NCBI GenBank assembly: GCA_029449245.1 | Contig: JANATF010000001.1 | Span: 3,906,001-3,970,000, forward strand | Length of the DNA stretch: 64,000 bases | Direction: 5' to 3' | From: Mortierella alpina | Lineage: Eukaryota > Mortierellomycota > Mortierellomycetes > Mortierellales > Mortierellaceae | Shown here: positions 1 to 10,513 of the stretch, piece after piece | How positions within the stretch are numbered: position 1 is the first letter of the stretch | Layout: each line of letters starts with the position of its first letter | Translations under genes and position numbers: made by a program | Notes under the pieces: model-generated | What the model was told of the DNA's origin: nothing | Seen by the model: only the letters and a program-made list of their open reading frames with translations | Databases searched by the model: none

Positions 1-140
1 GCTAACGTAAGTCGGAACGCACAAGGTCATCACCTATTCCCGACATCGACATTAGAATGAGCTTCAATGCAATGACCGCACCTCATGTAGATTCTCGTTC
101 TTGCATTAGCAATACGTCGTTATTTGAATATCGCGCCTCT

Positions 141-1085
141 GACTCTGACTTGTCGTTTGTGCTGCCAGCCCATAAAACCGGACCAGGTCACTGAATCCCC
201 TACAGACTCTCTTTCCACTCTTTCTTCTCGACCCTGCACTAGACTATGCCAGGCTCAAGAGTACGTGCAACCATGCGACGCCTCTTCTGAACGAGCAAGG
301 TGCCGACCAGAAACCCTCTGCAGCTGTCTAACGACCTCGACACCGCTCCCGTTCTCCATCTGTCTGCCGCTATTCACCTGCTTCGAGCCAAAGAGAAGGT
401 ACGTTCAACGCGAGCGTCTCGCGTATGTGTCTCTGGCATGTCGTATGTGCTGCCAGCCCATAAAGATGAACCAGGTCACTGAAACCCCTACAGACTCTCT
501 TTCCACTCTTTCTTCTCGACCCTGCACTAGACTATGCCAGGCTCAAGAGTACGTGCAGCCATGCGACGCCTCTTCTGAACGAGCAAGGTGCCGACCCAGA
601 AACCCTCTGCAGCCGTCTAACGACCTCGACACCGCTCTCGTTCTTCATCTGTCTGCCGCTATCCACCTGCTTCGAGCCAAAGAGAAGGTACGTTCAACGC
701 GAGCGTCTCGCGTATGTGTCTCTGGCTTGTCGTATGTGCTGCCAGCCCATAAAGACGAACCAGGTCACTGAAACCCCTACAGACTCTCTTTCCACTCTTT
801 CTTCTCGACCCTGCACTAGACTATGCCAGGCTCAAGAGTACGTGCAGCCATGCGACGCCTCTTCTGAACGAGCAAGGTGCCGACCCAGAAACCATCTGCA
901 GCCGTCTAACGACCTCGACACCGCTCTCGTTCTTCATCTGTCTGCCGCTATCCTTGTGCTTCGAGCCAAAGAGAAGCTACGTTCAACGCGAGCATCTCGC
1001 GTATGTGTCTCTGGCATGTCGTATGTGCTGCCAGCCCATAACGACGAACCAGGTCACTGAACCCCCTGCAGACTCTCCATCCTCT
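141..1085. repeat. 289-bp tandem repeat (minisatellite), about 3.2 copies
   Basis: The landmark GCTGCCAGCC recurs at 161, 449, 738 and 1027, giving periods of 288, 289 and 289. Copies are nearly identical and the fourth breaks off near 1085. Each full copy has a pyrimidine tract ending in CACTAG and, about 157 bases later, AAGAGAAG followed by GTACGT; in the third copy the GTACGT has become CTACGT. The unit therefore resembles an exon of about 157 nt plus an intron of about 131 nt. Plus-strand reading frames run through it, but the 289-base period shifts the frame at each copy, so one continuous coding sequence is not supported. Confidence 0.93.
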
Positions 1086-1127
1086 CTCTCATAACGGACT
1101 GCCGACTCCGAGACTTCTATTTTTCAG

Positions 1128-1244
1128 TTGGCAGCTGTTAGAGCACTGGATCTTGCTGAATCAGAGAAACCAGAGCTTTACACTCTTGCTTTCTCATCAG
1201 CTGGATTCCAGAATGTGGTGTACGTGATCTTTCAGACTGACTGA
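1128..1244 (+). other. Possible orphan terminal exon
   Basis: A strong acceptor (CTATTTTTCAG) is followed by 38 open codons and TGA. The translation begins LAAVRALDLAESEKPELY and has ordinary fungal codon use, with no start codon of its own. It could be the last exon of a gene whose earlier exons lie in or left of the tandem repeat, or a relic. I do not recognise a family, and a chance open stretch of this length cannot be excluded. Confidence 0.3.
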
Positions 1245-1403
1245 ATGTTGTTTTCGCGGGCGACATACTATGTAGTGATGATCCCCTCATTTTTTATGAC
1301 CACTGTTCAATAGCTCTCGACATTTCTCATCTCAGATTTGCACATCTCTGCATACCCCTCTGATCTCTCCTCTGCCCACAAGAGCGATATTGTCAGCTAC
1401 ATT

Positions 1404-2192
1404 ATGGCTTCTGCTGATGAGATACTGTCCATTATCACGGCGATTCTATTCTTCCTCCTCCTTTGCCAATTTCTCATTCGATATTTTCGCTCGCGCTGGC
1501 GGATTTATCTGTGCACAGTCGTTTTCTGCCTCATTCGCGTGGCCGGGTATAGCGTCCGTGCCAGTGGCGATTCGGATGCTGTCCCAATGGGCAGCAGTCT
1601 TTGGATCTCACTCTATATTACAGAGGCTGTCCTTCTTGCCATTGGCTCGGCCTACATTCTCGTCCTCCTGGCCCAGCTCTATCGGTCGATCCTTCCCAAA
1701 GTCCGTGTCCCCTCAACGGCTGGATCAGAGCGTCATGCTGATTTGTTTGAGAGAACCTTGGTTAATCACATCCGCTGGATCCTCCTACCAATTCTGATCT
1801 GCACCATCACAGGTTCCGTCCTCAGCACCCGCCGCTCTTCACCTGAGCAACGCTCCATCGGTGCGATACTTCAACAAATCGGAGTCTGCTTGCTTGCAGT
1901 CTGTGGGGCCATCTTTTTTATATATGCAGTTGTCTATGTTAGACGTTATTGGAACCATAGGCGCTCTTTTAGGCAGCTTTTGATTGTCACGATGCTGCTG
2001 GAGATCTCTTTAATCTACAAAGTTGTGGGTGCATTTGAAAATGCGGCGCTGAAGAAGACTGCCGTATTTTTTGTTTTCTTGCCATTGATGGAGTTCATAG
2101 CATTGTGTTTGCTCTCGGTTGACCTGCAGGCCTACTTCCTGGCACATCCTCACGCAGATACCGCCGATCGATTGGAGGAGGACTACGTATAG
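1404..2192 (+). CDS. Seven-helix membrane protein, paralogue A
   Basis: A single-exon gene of 262 codons. The start is the ATG that begins MASADEILSII, which aligns with the start of the next gene; the frame is open upstream but only from a TTG. I see about seven hydrophobic segments (roughly residues 8-26, 33-51, 67-92, 124-140, 160-180, 190-212, 220-245), a basic loop RYFRSRW after the first and a conserved LLSVDLQAYFL at the end of the last. The layout resembles fungal seven-TM families such as RTA1-like or DUF7702 proteins, but I cannot assign it firmly. The C-terminal tail is short and acidic. It lies about 0.7 kb upstream of its paralogue on the same strand, which points to tandem duplication. 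Function is unknown. Confidence 0.8.
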   Translation: MASADEILSIITAILFFLLLCQFLIRYFRSRWRIYLCTVVFCLIRVAGYSVRASGDSDAVPMGSSLWISLYITEAVLLAIGSAYILVLLAQLYRSILPKVRVPSTAGSERHADLFERTLVNHIRWILLPILICTITGSVLSTRRSSPEQRSIGAILQQIGVCLLAVCGAIFFIYAVVYVRRYWNHRRSFRQLLIVTMLLEISLIYKVVGAFENAALKKTAVFFVFLPLMEFIALCLLSVDLQAYFLAHPHADTADRLEEDYV

Positions 2193-2906
2193 TAGGAAAC
2201 AATATCAATGGAAGTAAGGTAGAGTTGGCTAAGAGAGAATGCGACTCCGATCTCTTGACTTCGTTGCTATCTATAAACGAACAGAAACTTGTCGATGCGC
2301 CTCGTACCTCCCGATGAGCGGAGAAGTGTGTGTATGACAAATTTGGACGCTGCGTTGCGTCCATGATTTCAACAACCTCCGAAGGAAACTGTGTCCAGTT
2401 GGACGTGTGCTTGGCGGCATCCTGTAAAGTTTACCCGAAAAAATATAAACGCCGAAATAGCCACAGCCTGGAGTCGACATTTTCGTCTGTGGCTAAGCAG
2501 CTTCAGCCGGCGATGGGCTGATGCGGGAAGTCAAGAGCCTCTTCTTCTTGCACCCCTTGGACAGAGCGAAGCTTATTCCTCGTCTTCCCCCTCCCTGAGC
2601 CGATCTAGAAATGTTATTAGACTATGAAGCAATGACTTTCTTGGCACTTGGATAAAAAAATAGGCGGTTTTGAGAGTCAGGCACCGAACTGAAGTTTAAT
2701 TGTTTGAGAGAAGGCTATGCGTAACTCTTCGACAGTGCTTCCTCTTCAGCGCTCTGCCCACGAAACGTTAAAGCACAATATAAATATCCCGACAGATCTT
2801 CAGAGAATACTCCAAAATCATCCATACCCCGCTATCCAACTCGTCTTTCAAACGCTTCACTCTACTCTCACTCCTTTCTCGCCTCTCGAGCACCATCGCT
2901 TCTATC
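2193..2906. other. Intergenic region between the two paralogues
   Basis: It holds the 3' end of the first paralogue gene and the promoter of the second. No supportable gene is visible; the short open frames on both strands begin at non-ATG codons or lack homology. Confidence 0.6.
2779..2786 (+). promoter_or_regulatory. TATA box of paralogue B
   Basis: TATAAATA lies about 120 bases upstream of the ATG at 2907, a usual distance for a fungal core promoter. A pyrimidine-rich leader follows. Confidence 0.5.
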
Positions 2907-3707
2907 ATGGCCTCCGTTGACGAAGTCCTATCTATCATCGCCGCCATCTTCTTTACGCTGGCGCTGTTCCAGTTCAGCTTCCGTTACATGAAATCGCGCT
3001 GGGGCATCTACTATTTCATCATGACTTTCTGTCTCCTCCGCATCGTCGCCTATGGTATCCGCGCCTACATGAACTCGGGTGCCATCAGTCCTGCGGACAG
3101 TTCATTCATGAATCTCTCCATTGCAGAGCTCATCCTGCTCTCGATCGGTGTCGTCTTCATCATGAAACTGCTCACGCGACTCTACGGCTCAATTCTCCCC
3201 AAGCTTCGAGCTCAAACCTCCAGTGGACCCGATCTTTTTGAACGATGCCTAGTCGAGCGCACAAAGTACTTTCTCCTGCCATTGATCGCCCTAGTCATAG
3301 CTGGCGCCGTCTACTCTACCCCGGACCACTCAATCTCAGAACAGCATTTGGGCCTTGTCCTCCGAAAAATCGGCATCTGCCTACTGGCGATCCTCGGTGC
3401 CTGGTTCTTGCACGCCGCATTCACATACAGGTCCCGATACCCTGGCAACCGCTATGCGTTCACCGTTGCGCTCGCGGTCACGCTCCTGTTTGATATCACG
3501 CTGATTTACAAGCTGGTGGCCACGTTTTATGCAGACGCACAGAACCAGACGGTTGTGTATTTTATCTTTCAAGCATTGGTGGAGCTGATTGGATTGAGTG
3601 TTTTGTCTGTAGATTTGCAGGCTTATTTCTTGGGAGGACCCTTTTCGGCGGAGGGGGAGGAAGATATTGAGATTGCACAGCATGGAGCGATCTATGGGTA
3701 CAATTAG
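2907..3707 (+). CDS. Seven-helix membrane protein, paralogue B
   Basis: A single-exon gene of 266 codons starting MASVDEVLSII. It aligns along its whole length with the upstream gene: the same seven hydrophobic segments, the RYMKSRWGIYYF loop, LYGSILPKLRA after the third segment, DLFERCLVE before the fourth and LLSVDLQAYFLGG near the C terminus. The tail differs (GEEDIEIAQHGAIYGYN). Strong divergence at many positions shows the duplication is not recent. The gene has its own TATA box. A seven-TM integral membrane protein is clear; a receptor-like or transporter-like role is only inference, and no ligand or substrate can be named. Confidence 0.85.
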   Translation: MASVDEVLSIIAAIFFTLALFQFSFRYMKSRWGIYYFIMTFCLLRIVAYGIRAYMNSGAISPADSSFMNLSIAELILLSIGVVFIMKLLTRLYGSILPKLRAQTSSGPDLFERCLVERTKYFLLPLIALVIAGAVYSTPDHSISEQHLGLVLRKIGICLLAILGAWFLHAAFTYRSRYPGNRYAFTVALAVTLLFDITLIYKLVATFYADAQNQTVVYFIFQALVELIGLSVLSVDLQAYFLGGPFSAEGEEDIEIAQHGAIYGYN

Positions 3708-3710
3708 TAG

Positions 3711-4047
3711 CCAAAAGAATAGAGTCCGAGTTGAAGAAAAGTAGTAAAAAATACACTTGATAACGTCTTGAGGTGCCAGGAAAAACAGAAATGGTGCTTT
3801 GGACTTTGTCAATTTCGCGTTTGAACGATGGTTTTGGTGGACGCGCCCAGGAAATTCGTCAGGTGAGATTTGGGCAGGCAAGCAGCAACGTTTTTCCTTT
3901 CTCATCCAATCTTGCACACCTCCCATGATGCTTCATTCACCTCGTTAGCATTACCTGCCTTTATCTTACCTTTGCCAGTACCTCAAAAACTACCGGGAGA
4001 CGCACATACACAAGCACCCGACTCACGCTTCCCATATATACACAGCA
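3711..4047. other. Intergenic region before the Tlg2 gene
   Basis: It holds the 3' end of the seven-helix gene and the leader of the syntaxin gene. No further feature is visible. Confidence 0.5.
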
Positions 4048-5672
4048 ATGGCCACCCGTTCTAGGACGCTGCTCTTCTTGCAGTTCAGGAATTCGTACTC
4101 AAGTTCGCACACGGCAGCATTGCGTCAACAGTACAGTCAGCAGCAGCAACACCAAGCCTCGCTCTTGGCGACATCCAATCAGGATGGCTATGACAACAAC
4201 GAGCGTGTGGGACTGATGGACAGTGCAGAGACAACCATCGAGCTCATGATGCTGCCTCCAAAATGGTACTTCAAAAAAAACGCGACAAACGGCCGAGGAA
4301 TATGAACGTTGAATATCATTCTGCTGTTCGCGAAAAGGAAGGATCATGTACTGATTCCCGTCGATTCCGGTTGAACCTGCTTCTCTCTTAGGGTTGACAT
4401 TGTGGATGAAGTAGACGAAGAACTTGACAGGATTAAAACGAACAGTACGTTGAAGGCTATAGCATCGCTCCTTTTTTCAACGTGTCAATTAATGACTCGC
4501 TCTTATCGCTTTGTGCGCATAGTTCAAAAGCTGGATGCCATGCACAAAAAGCACCTTCTGCCTGGATTCGATGACCGCATACAGGAGGAACGGGATATTG
4601 AACGCCTCACGGATGAGATTACACAGGTATGGGTCGAAAACAGCCACGGGCTGACTTCGCTATTGATGGGGAAATCGATACAGTACCACTTCAGAAAACA
4701 GAAAACAGAAAACACCTGTCGAACATACCGACGTCCCGTTCTCCCCTCTTTAATTATAGCAATTCCATTCGAGTCAAAAGAGGATAAAGCGGATCAATGC
4801 CGAAAGTCGACAGTCTAGCTCAAATCAGGAGCAGATCATGTCCAGGAACGTGCAAATGAGTCTTGCTCAAAAGGTCCAAGATGCATCCGCCAGCTTTCGA
4901 CAAAAGCAAAACACCTACATGCAACGTAACGTTACCTGGCTAATGTTTTGAGGCTGGATCCTCTTTTCGCGCTTGTTCATGAGCAATTGCACTAACCAGC
5001 GCGTACTTTTTGTATCCTGAAACAGGCATGCGCGGGGTTGAGCTCAGGAATAAGGATATTTTCTCTGGAGTTCAGCCCATGTCCACATCAATATCTGATG
5101 ATCAGGACGAAGGTGTAGGTCCTATGAATCCGATCTGCCAGGCCTTTCAAGAATAATGGAGTGCGTCTCTCACCTCGGAGTTTTCTTTATTTTTTGCCTA
5201 ATACTATTAGGGTTTCACGAGCGCCCAACAGGCGTTTGCGGAGCAGTCGAATGCGAACGTTACGCAGCGCGAGCAGGAGATCAATCACATTTCGCGATCT
5301 ATATTCCAGCTGGCCGACATCTTCAAGGACCTGCAGTCCATGGTCATTGACCAAGGCACATTGCTCGATCGGATCGACTTTAATGTCGAACAAGCATCCG
5401 TACATCTCCAGGACGCTGTCTACGAGCTGGACGAGGGCGAAAAGTACCAAAAGAAGGCCCGGAATAGAAAGATCATCCTGCTCCTGCTCCTCATCATTGT
5501 CGGGCTCTTTATCATCCTAATCTTCAAGCCTAGGCACCGTGATGCACCCGCACCCACACCCATATCAGCTCCACAAGTATCTGCACCTGTCCTGACACCT
5601 CCTCCTGCACCATTGGCAGCACGCGCCGGCATGCTTGCTTCTTTAGATAGACCTCTAGTGGTGAGGCTCTGA
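4048..5672 (+). CDS. TLG2: Tlg2/syntaxin-16 t-SNARE (Qa)
   Basis: Predicted exons 4048-4265, 4392-4444, 4523-4626, 4760-4925, 5026-5114 and 5211-5672 join in phase into 363 residues. The N terminus MATRSRTLLFLQFRNSY matches the syntaxin-16/Tlg2 N-peptide, which in the family binds the SM protein Vps45. LPPKWVDIVDEVDEEL is the family signature before the Habc helices. The SNARE motif includes FKDLQSMVIDQGTLLDRID with the zero-layer glutamine. A single membrane anchor follows KARNRKIILL. About 48 residues rich in Pro and Ala follow the anchor and would lie in the lumen; yeast Tlg2 also has an extension there. Known role: fusion of endosome-derived vesicles at the trans-Golgi network. The gene is convergent with the HRI gene, with 151 bases between stop codons. 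Confidence 0.93.
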
Positions 5673-5800
5673 TCGGCGGGGAACATCCTCGCTTAGATAT
5701 ACCCTCTCTCATTTTCGATCAATTAGCCTTTACGCAAATGCACAACTTGCACTATACTGCTCTCACCCTTCACTCTCACTGTACCAAATGCAAGCTCAAA

Positions 5801-5806
5801 AATAAA
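5801..5806 (+). terminator. Polyadenylation signal of the Tlg2 gene
   Basis: AATAAA about 130 bases after the stop codon and only 18 bases before the stop codon of the convergent HRI gene, so the two transcripts probably overlap at their 3' ends. Confidence 0.5.
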
Positions 5807-5823
5807 TATAAATGTTGTTCTGT

Positions 5824-8800
5824 CTAAAACAAGTTGTCGTCCCCGTCTACATATCCGGTCTCGTCAGCTCTCCAAGATGTCTCCTTCTCGTACTCTAATT
5901 GCTGAATTCTGTCCATCAGTGCTCTGTTCTCTGCTCGGATAGCCGCCATCGACATCTCCAGCCGCTGAACCTTTTCGCTCTCCTCCGACAGTTTCTGCTC
6001 CAGTTCCGTCCTAGGCAGCTTCGACGTCAACAAGGTGGAGGACGATGTTGATTTCGTAGAGCGATGGCCCCGGTGAAGTTGTCGTTTACTCTTCTCGCCT
6101 TTGTTGTAGCTGCTGCTGTTGTTGTGCCCCTTTAGTGAATCGATACATACACTCTGACCATCATTCTCACCATCATCCTCGTCTTTGACAAGTCCAGCTG
6201 CAGTCTCGGGCTTAGCATCTTGATGTCTGAGTGGTTCAAAACATCGACATCGCGATTGGCATCCTTCACAGATCACCCTTGCGGCACTCTCGATGACTAA
6301 GGAAGTTATGGAAGATGATGTAGTGGCATTTGAGACCACGACCCCAAGGCCTTCAAATTCTGCAACAGCACCTCCGACGACATCCAATTGGGAGTGCCCG
6401 TCATGAGTAAGGGCGGCAGCAGCGCGTCCTTGATGATCCTTTCCTGTCTCTCCTGCTGTCTCCGTCGTTGTTGTGAATATATGTTTTGTCGTGTTCGAAG
6501 GCGTTGCAGGATCCTCCTTGGACTTGCGAATAAGATCGAAATCCAAGATCTCGCGTGCAGTAGGACGCATCTGCGGGTCTTCTGCCATTAGCCAGAGCAC
6601 AAACGCCGCCTCTTTAGGCCAACGACTCACAAAGTCTGGAGGGAGCTCGCCGTTGCGGAGGGTTCGCAGCACGGCGTGTCGTTCCATCAAGGTTGAAAAA
6701 GGGTGATACAGCTCAAAAAATATGATGCCCAATGAATAGATGTCGGCCTTTTGGTCGTACCCTAGATTGGGTCTCGCGAGTTGCTCCGGAGAGGCGTACT
6801 ATTGAGGTGATACAAGTTAGGACTGTCGTAGTAGCAAATAATAGACAGAGAGAAGAGTAGAGGAAGAAAGATACATGACATGCTTACAGTTACTGTTCCA
6901 ACAGCTGTAGTCCTGGTACGAGAAGACTGGGACCCCGTCGTGACTAGTATGTAACAAATAAACACCAATGTAAGTCAGCAAGATGATAACATAAGTGGGT
7001 TCACAAAAGTACAATTTCACGTAATAAAATAAACAAAGTCTGCTCACCTGCAGAGCTGTGCCTTCTCAGAAGGGGTTCCTTTGAATTAGGAGTACTTTGG
7101 CCTGGAGCTGTCTTCGTGGGCGTCGGGGTACCACTTTCGGTATCAATGGTGGCTCCGCCTTCCATATCAGTCACCAGACCAAAGTCTCCAATTTTGGGCA
7201 CCATAGCCTCGATGTTCGTGAATAGCTCCTCCTGGATCTGCTCTCTTGTGTATGAGCACTGGTCATATTCTGGATGTTGTGAAGCAAAACTATGCTGCAA
7301 AGATAATTCCTGGCGGCTGCTAGCTGAAGACATGGTTGTCATCGCGCCCGGTAAAGCCGACGATACCAGCCTTGATGTGTGATCGCTTTGCTGCTGTTGC
7401 TGGGTCCTCTGATACTCTGTACCGCCAGGCATACCCAGAAAGATATTGCTCGGCTTCAAGTCCCGGTGAATCATGTCCTGATCATGAATATAGGCGACGC
7501 CCTCGACTATTGCTCGAAAGATGTGCTGGTTTGCAGCTGGGTCAACAAGATCCTTGTGGCATGTCTGCTGCAACGGCGACCCTGGAGTACTATGGGTCCT
7601 TTGATCGGTAGGATTGGACGCTGACGAAATCCCATTTCGGTCTCTTAGCTTCTTGCTCAACTCATTGAGAAGCCTTCTGGGCACTGCCACCGGCCGTTCG
7701 TTTCGGTAAACAAGATAGTCCTGCAATGTGGTCTGGCAGAGCTGCATCTGTATGAAAAGCGTCAAATCTCGAGTGATCAGCCGTCCACCTCGATCCCTGT
7801 GTCCACTGCCTCCACAGGCAGATCCCGCGCCATGCAGCCTGCCAATGCCACCCCCGATAAAGTCCCGAGTATGAGACCCCTTTTGATCCGGGAACGAGAA
7901 CGGGCGTATTGCGTTATTGGTCTCCAGGGTCGCGAGTGTGCGGTCGTCCGGATGGGAATGACTGTGCCGTGAACCAAGGCCCGAGTTGGAGTTGGAGTTG
8001 GAGTACGACGAAGGCAGAGATCTTTGGATCTCCTCAATTGACGATGATAAAGCCGAATACGACGTAGATATACTGCTTTTTCTGCGTGCAGACTCTTCGT
8101 CGGTCTCCTCCCAGGCCAAAGGCCTACCCTGCATCTCTTGCGATACCGTCGGTTGCTTGTGCTTGCGCCTTGGCAGTTCGGTCTTGGTGGCTCCAGGAAT
8201 GATGCGACTCGTGAGGGTAGAGGATGCAGAGTGGGTTCGCTCCATATCCTCGCCCTCCATCAAGTTCTCAAACCGCTCGATAATAGCGCCGTGATGATCA
8301 AGTCCGCGACGCCCAGCTGTAGTTTGTATATCGCCCTGTCCTTGACTGAGATCCCCAAAGTCGATCTCTTGAGAGCTCTCGTCGCCATCATCGTAATCGC
8401 CAAATACAATTCCCATGGATAGGTCTTCAGGATCAGCAGGGTGTTGCTCTGCATGTGGCCCAAAATAGTCGAGGCTGCATCTTCTCTGCCTCTCCGGAAT
8501 CGTGACTTGACCGCCCATGCTTCTCGTGTTCGTGTTGGTGTACTCATCCTCATCGCCGTATTCATCATCGTACTCATCATCCAGTTCACCATTTGAGTCC
8601 ATGTCGCCAACGTCTCCATCGCCAAACATCTCACGACGCGACACTGGGTAGTCTGCGTGCTCAAGCCAGGAAGAATAGTACCTGATAACATTCGTATGGT
8701 CCAGGCGAGCCAGAAATTTGATCTCGCGAAAGATCTTTTCGTACCGAACCTTGGCGCCTCCACGTAATCGGATCTTCTTGATGGCATACTCTATCCCGTC

Positions 8801-10513
8801 CAGTTTGTTCCGTGCCTTGAAGACGCTGGCAAATCCTCCTTTACCAAGCTTAGAGATCTCCACAAAGTCGTGCTTGTACCGCGTGGGGTCATTGTCGAAC
8901 ATATCGCCGAAAGACAGCGTCCTCATCATATTTGTACCAGAAGGGAACGTCGAGGTCGTGACCTGAGGAGTGTGAAGATATGCCGAAGGAACAAGTCCTT
9001 TTAAGGACAGTGAATCCGATATGCTCTGGCTGCTGTCTCTCGAGGTCATGTCTGCGCCGCGCCCTCTACGCTCTCGGGTCTCTGTTGGCGTAGATGGAGG
9101 AGCCATGATTCTGCGACTCTCCATGATCATTTGTTCCTGTTTGATTGACGTGAGGGCCGAGACCACCAAAGACCGGAAGGCGCGTTGGTAGGATGAGCGA
9201 ACAGCACTCATTTCCTCCAGGTACTCCTCGTCGATAATGCCCATGTTACTCAGGGTTTTGCAAATGACTGCAGCAGCAAAAATATGAAAAGAAAGTCCAT
9301 GGTCAACATCTCCTCTCATATAGTCCTCTCATACAGCAACTTTTTTCAGTTGCGTCTTCAACTCACTCACCGTAAAACAACTTTCGATTCCTCTCTGGAC
9401 TTTGGTCGTACAATAGACAAAAGTTGTCAAGAAGCGACACCAAAAGCAATTTTCCTTGTCGTCGTTTGTTTTCCAGCAAGCGCTCCTGGTCCTTTCTCTT
9501 GCTCTTTGGGACGACTTGATATGGATGATCAGTAAGACCGATCTGATCCGACTCTGGAAGAAAGACCAAATATGAGAAATAGTCCATCTATTGTTGCCTG
9601 TCAACGCCTTCATCTCAAGGGGATGTATCACTCGATATGACTTACCATCAAATTCATTCACTCCAGCAAAGATCTGGAACCGCTCCGCTGCCTCAACATA
9701 ACCCTCCATCCCAGGGGAATTGGCCAAGTTATCATCGTCATCGAAGCCCATGGGTGCGAGCAGGTAGCTACCAAGAACGTTCTTCATTCCCAAACGACTG
9801 TCTTCGGAATAGCCTTCCTCATCCTCACCCTCATCCTCATCTTCATTCTCATCTTCATCCTCATCTTCATCCTCATCTTCATCCTCACCCTCATCCTCAC
9901 CCTCATCCTCATCCTCACTAAGGTCGCTACCGTCATCGAGTTCTTGATCGCCTGCATCCATAAGACTATCGTCGTCGCTTGGGTCATGAACCCCGGACGA
10001 AGCTCCTGAGCCGTGCCAAGAAAAGTGAATATAATGACTAGACTTTGCATGGCTTGATGTTTTTCCTGTCTCACTGCTGCGACTGTAATCGATGAAGTTA
10101 TGTTCCTGTCCATGGATGGAAATGCTGGGCACGGCGCTCTCGCGCATCATCGCATCGCCATCGTCATGATCGAATCTTGACAATGGTTCGAGATCAAAAT
10201 CATCCTCGTAACCCGACTCTGAGTCCGAATGCAGTGTCATGACGGTGGTATTGCGCATTAGCTTCCTTTCCATCCTGTCAGGCGTCAGCAATGTATGGCC
10301 AAATGATGACTCTTGACCCTGCTCGTCTCCTGGCCCTGAACTCTCGCCAATGTTGCTGATCTGCATAGAGCCCTGACGCATAGACTGAGCGTCAACCCGA
10401 GGGGAGAACGACCTCGAGTGTTCCGGCAGCCATTGCGATGCTTTCGCCTTGGGTGATTGATCTGCTGCGCGTCGATCTAAATCCTTGTCGGCCATGCTGG
10501 GTCCTCTGAGCAT
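5824..10513 (-). CDS. HRI: HRI-type eIF2alpha kinase, very large form
   Basis: Predicted exons 10513-9646, 9553-9371, 9267-7048, 6943-6888 and 6798-5824 give 1433 residues, over twice the animal HRI length. The N-terminal module LLLVSLLDNFCLLY...ICKTLSNMGIIDEEYL is the helical domain specific to HRI. The kinase has a glycine loop LGKGGFASVFKAR (about residue 490), AIKKI lysine, HRDLKPSN (about 950), KIGDFGLVTD (about 1045) and YASPEQL. As in all eIF2alpha kinases, the N-lobe carries a long insert, here about 290 residues. Before the HRI module is a Ser-rich region with an almost pure Asp/Glu run (about 198-233). A C-terminal coiled coil (about 1375-1420) follows the kinase. Known role: phosphorylates eIF2alpha under stress and lowers general translation. 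Heme control is not shown by this sequence. Confidence 0.93.
9813..9918. repeat. CCTCAT-type hexanucleotide repeat inside HRI exon 1
   Basis: Imperfect runs of CCTCAT, CTTCAT and CCTCAC on the plus strand encode the Asp/Glu run of the HRI protein on the minus strand. Such a tract can change length by slippage in steps of two residues. Confidence 0.85.

Noticed and set aside
124-771. 215-codon open frame across the tandem repeat as a gene
   Set aside because: It starts at TTG, and the 289-base period changes frame between copies. The open frames are better explained by repeat composition.
141-1085. CRISPR-like array
   Set aside because: The unit is 289 bp and copies are contiguous, with no short repeats or unique spacers; the genome is eukaryotic.
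9637-9921. Pro/His-rich frame on the plus strand
   Set aside because: It is the antisense of the Asp/Glu run of the HRI gene.
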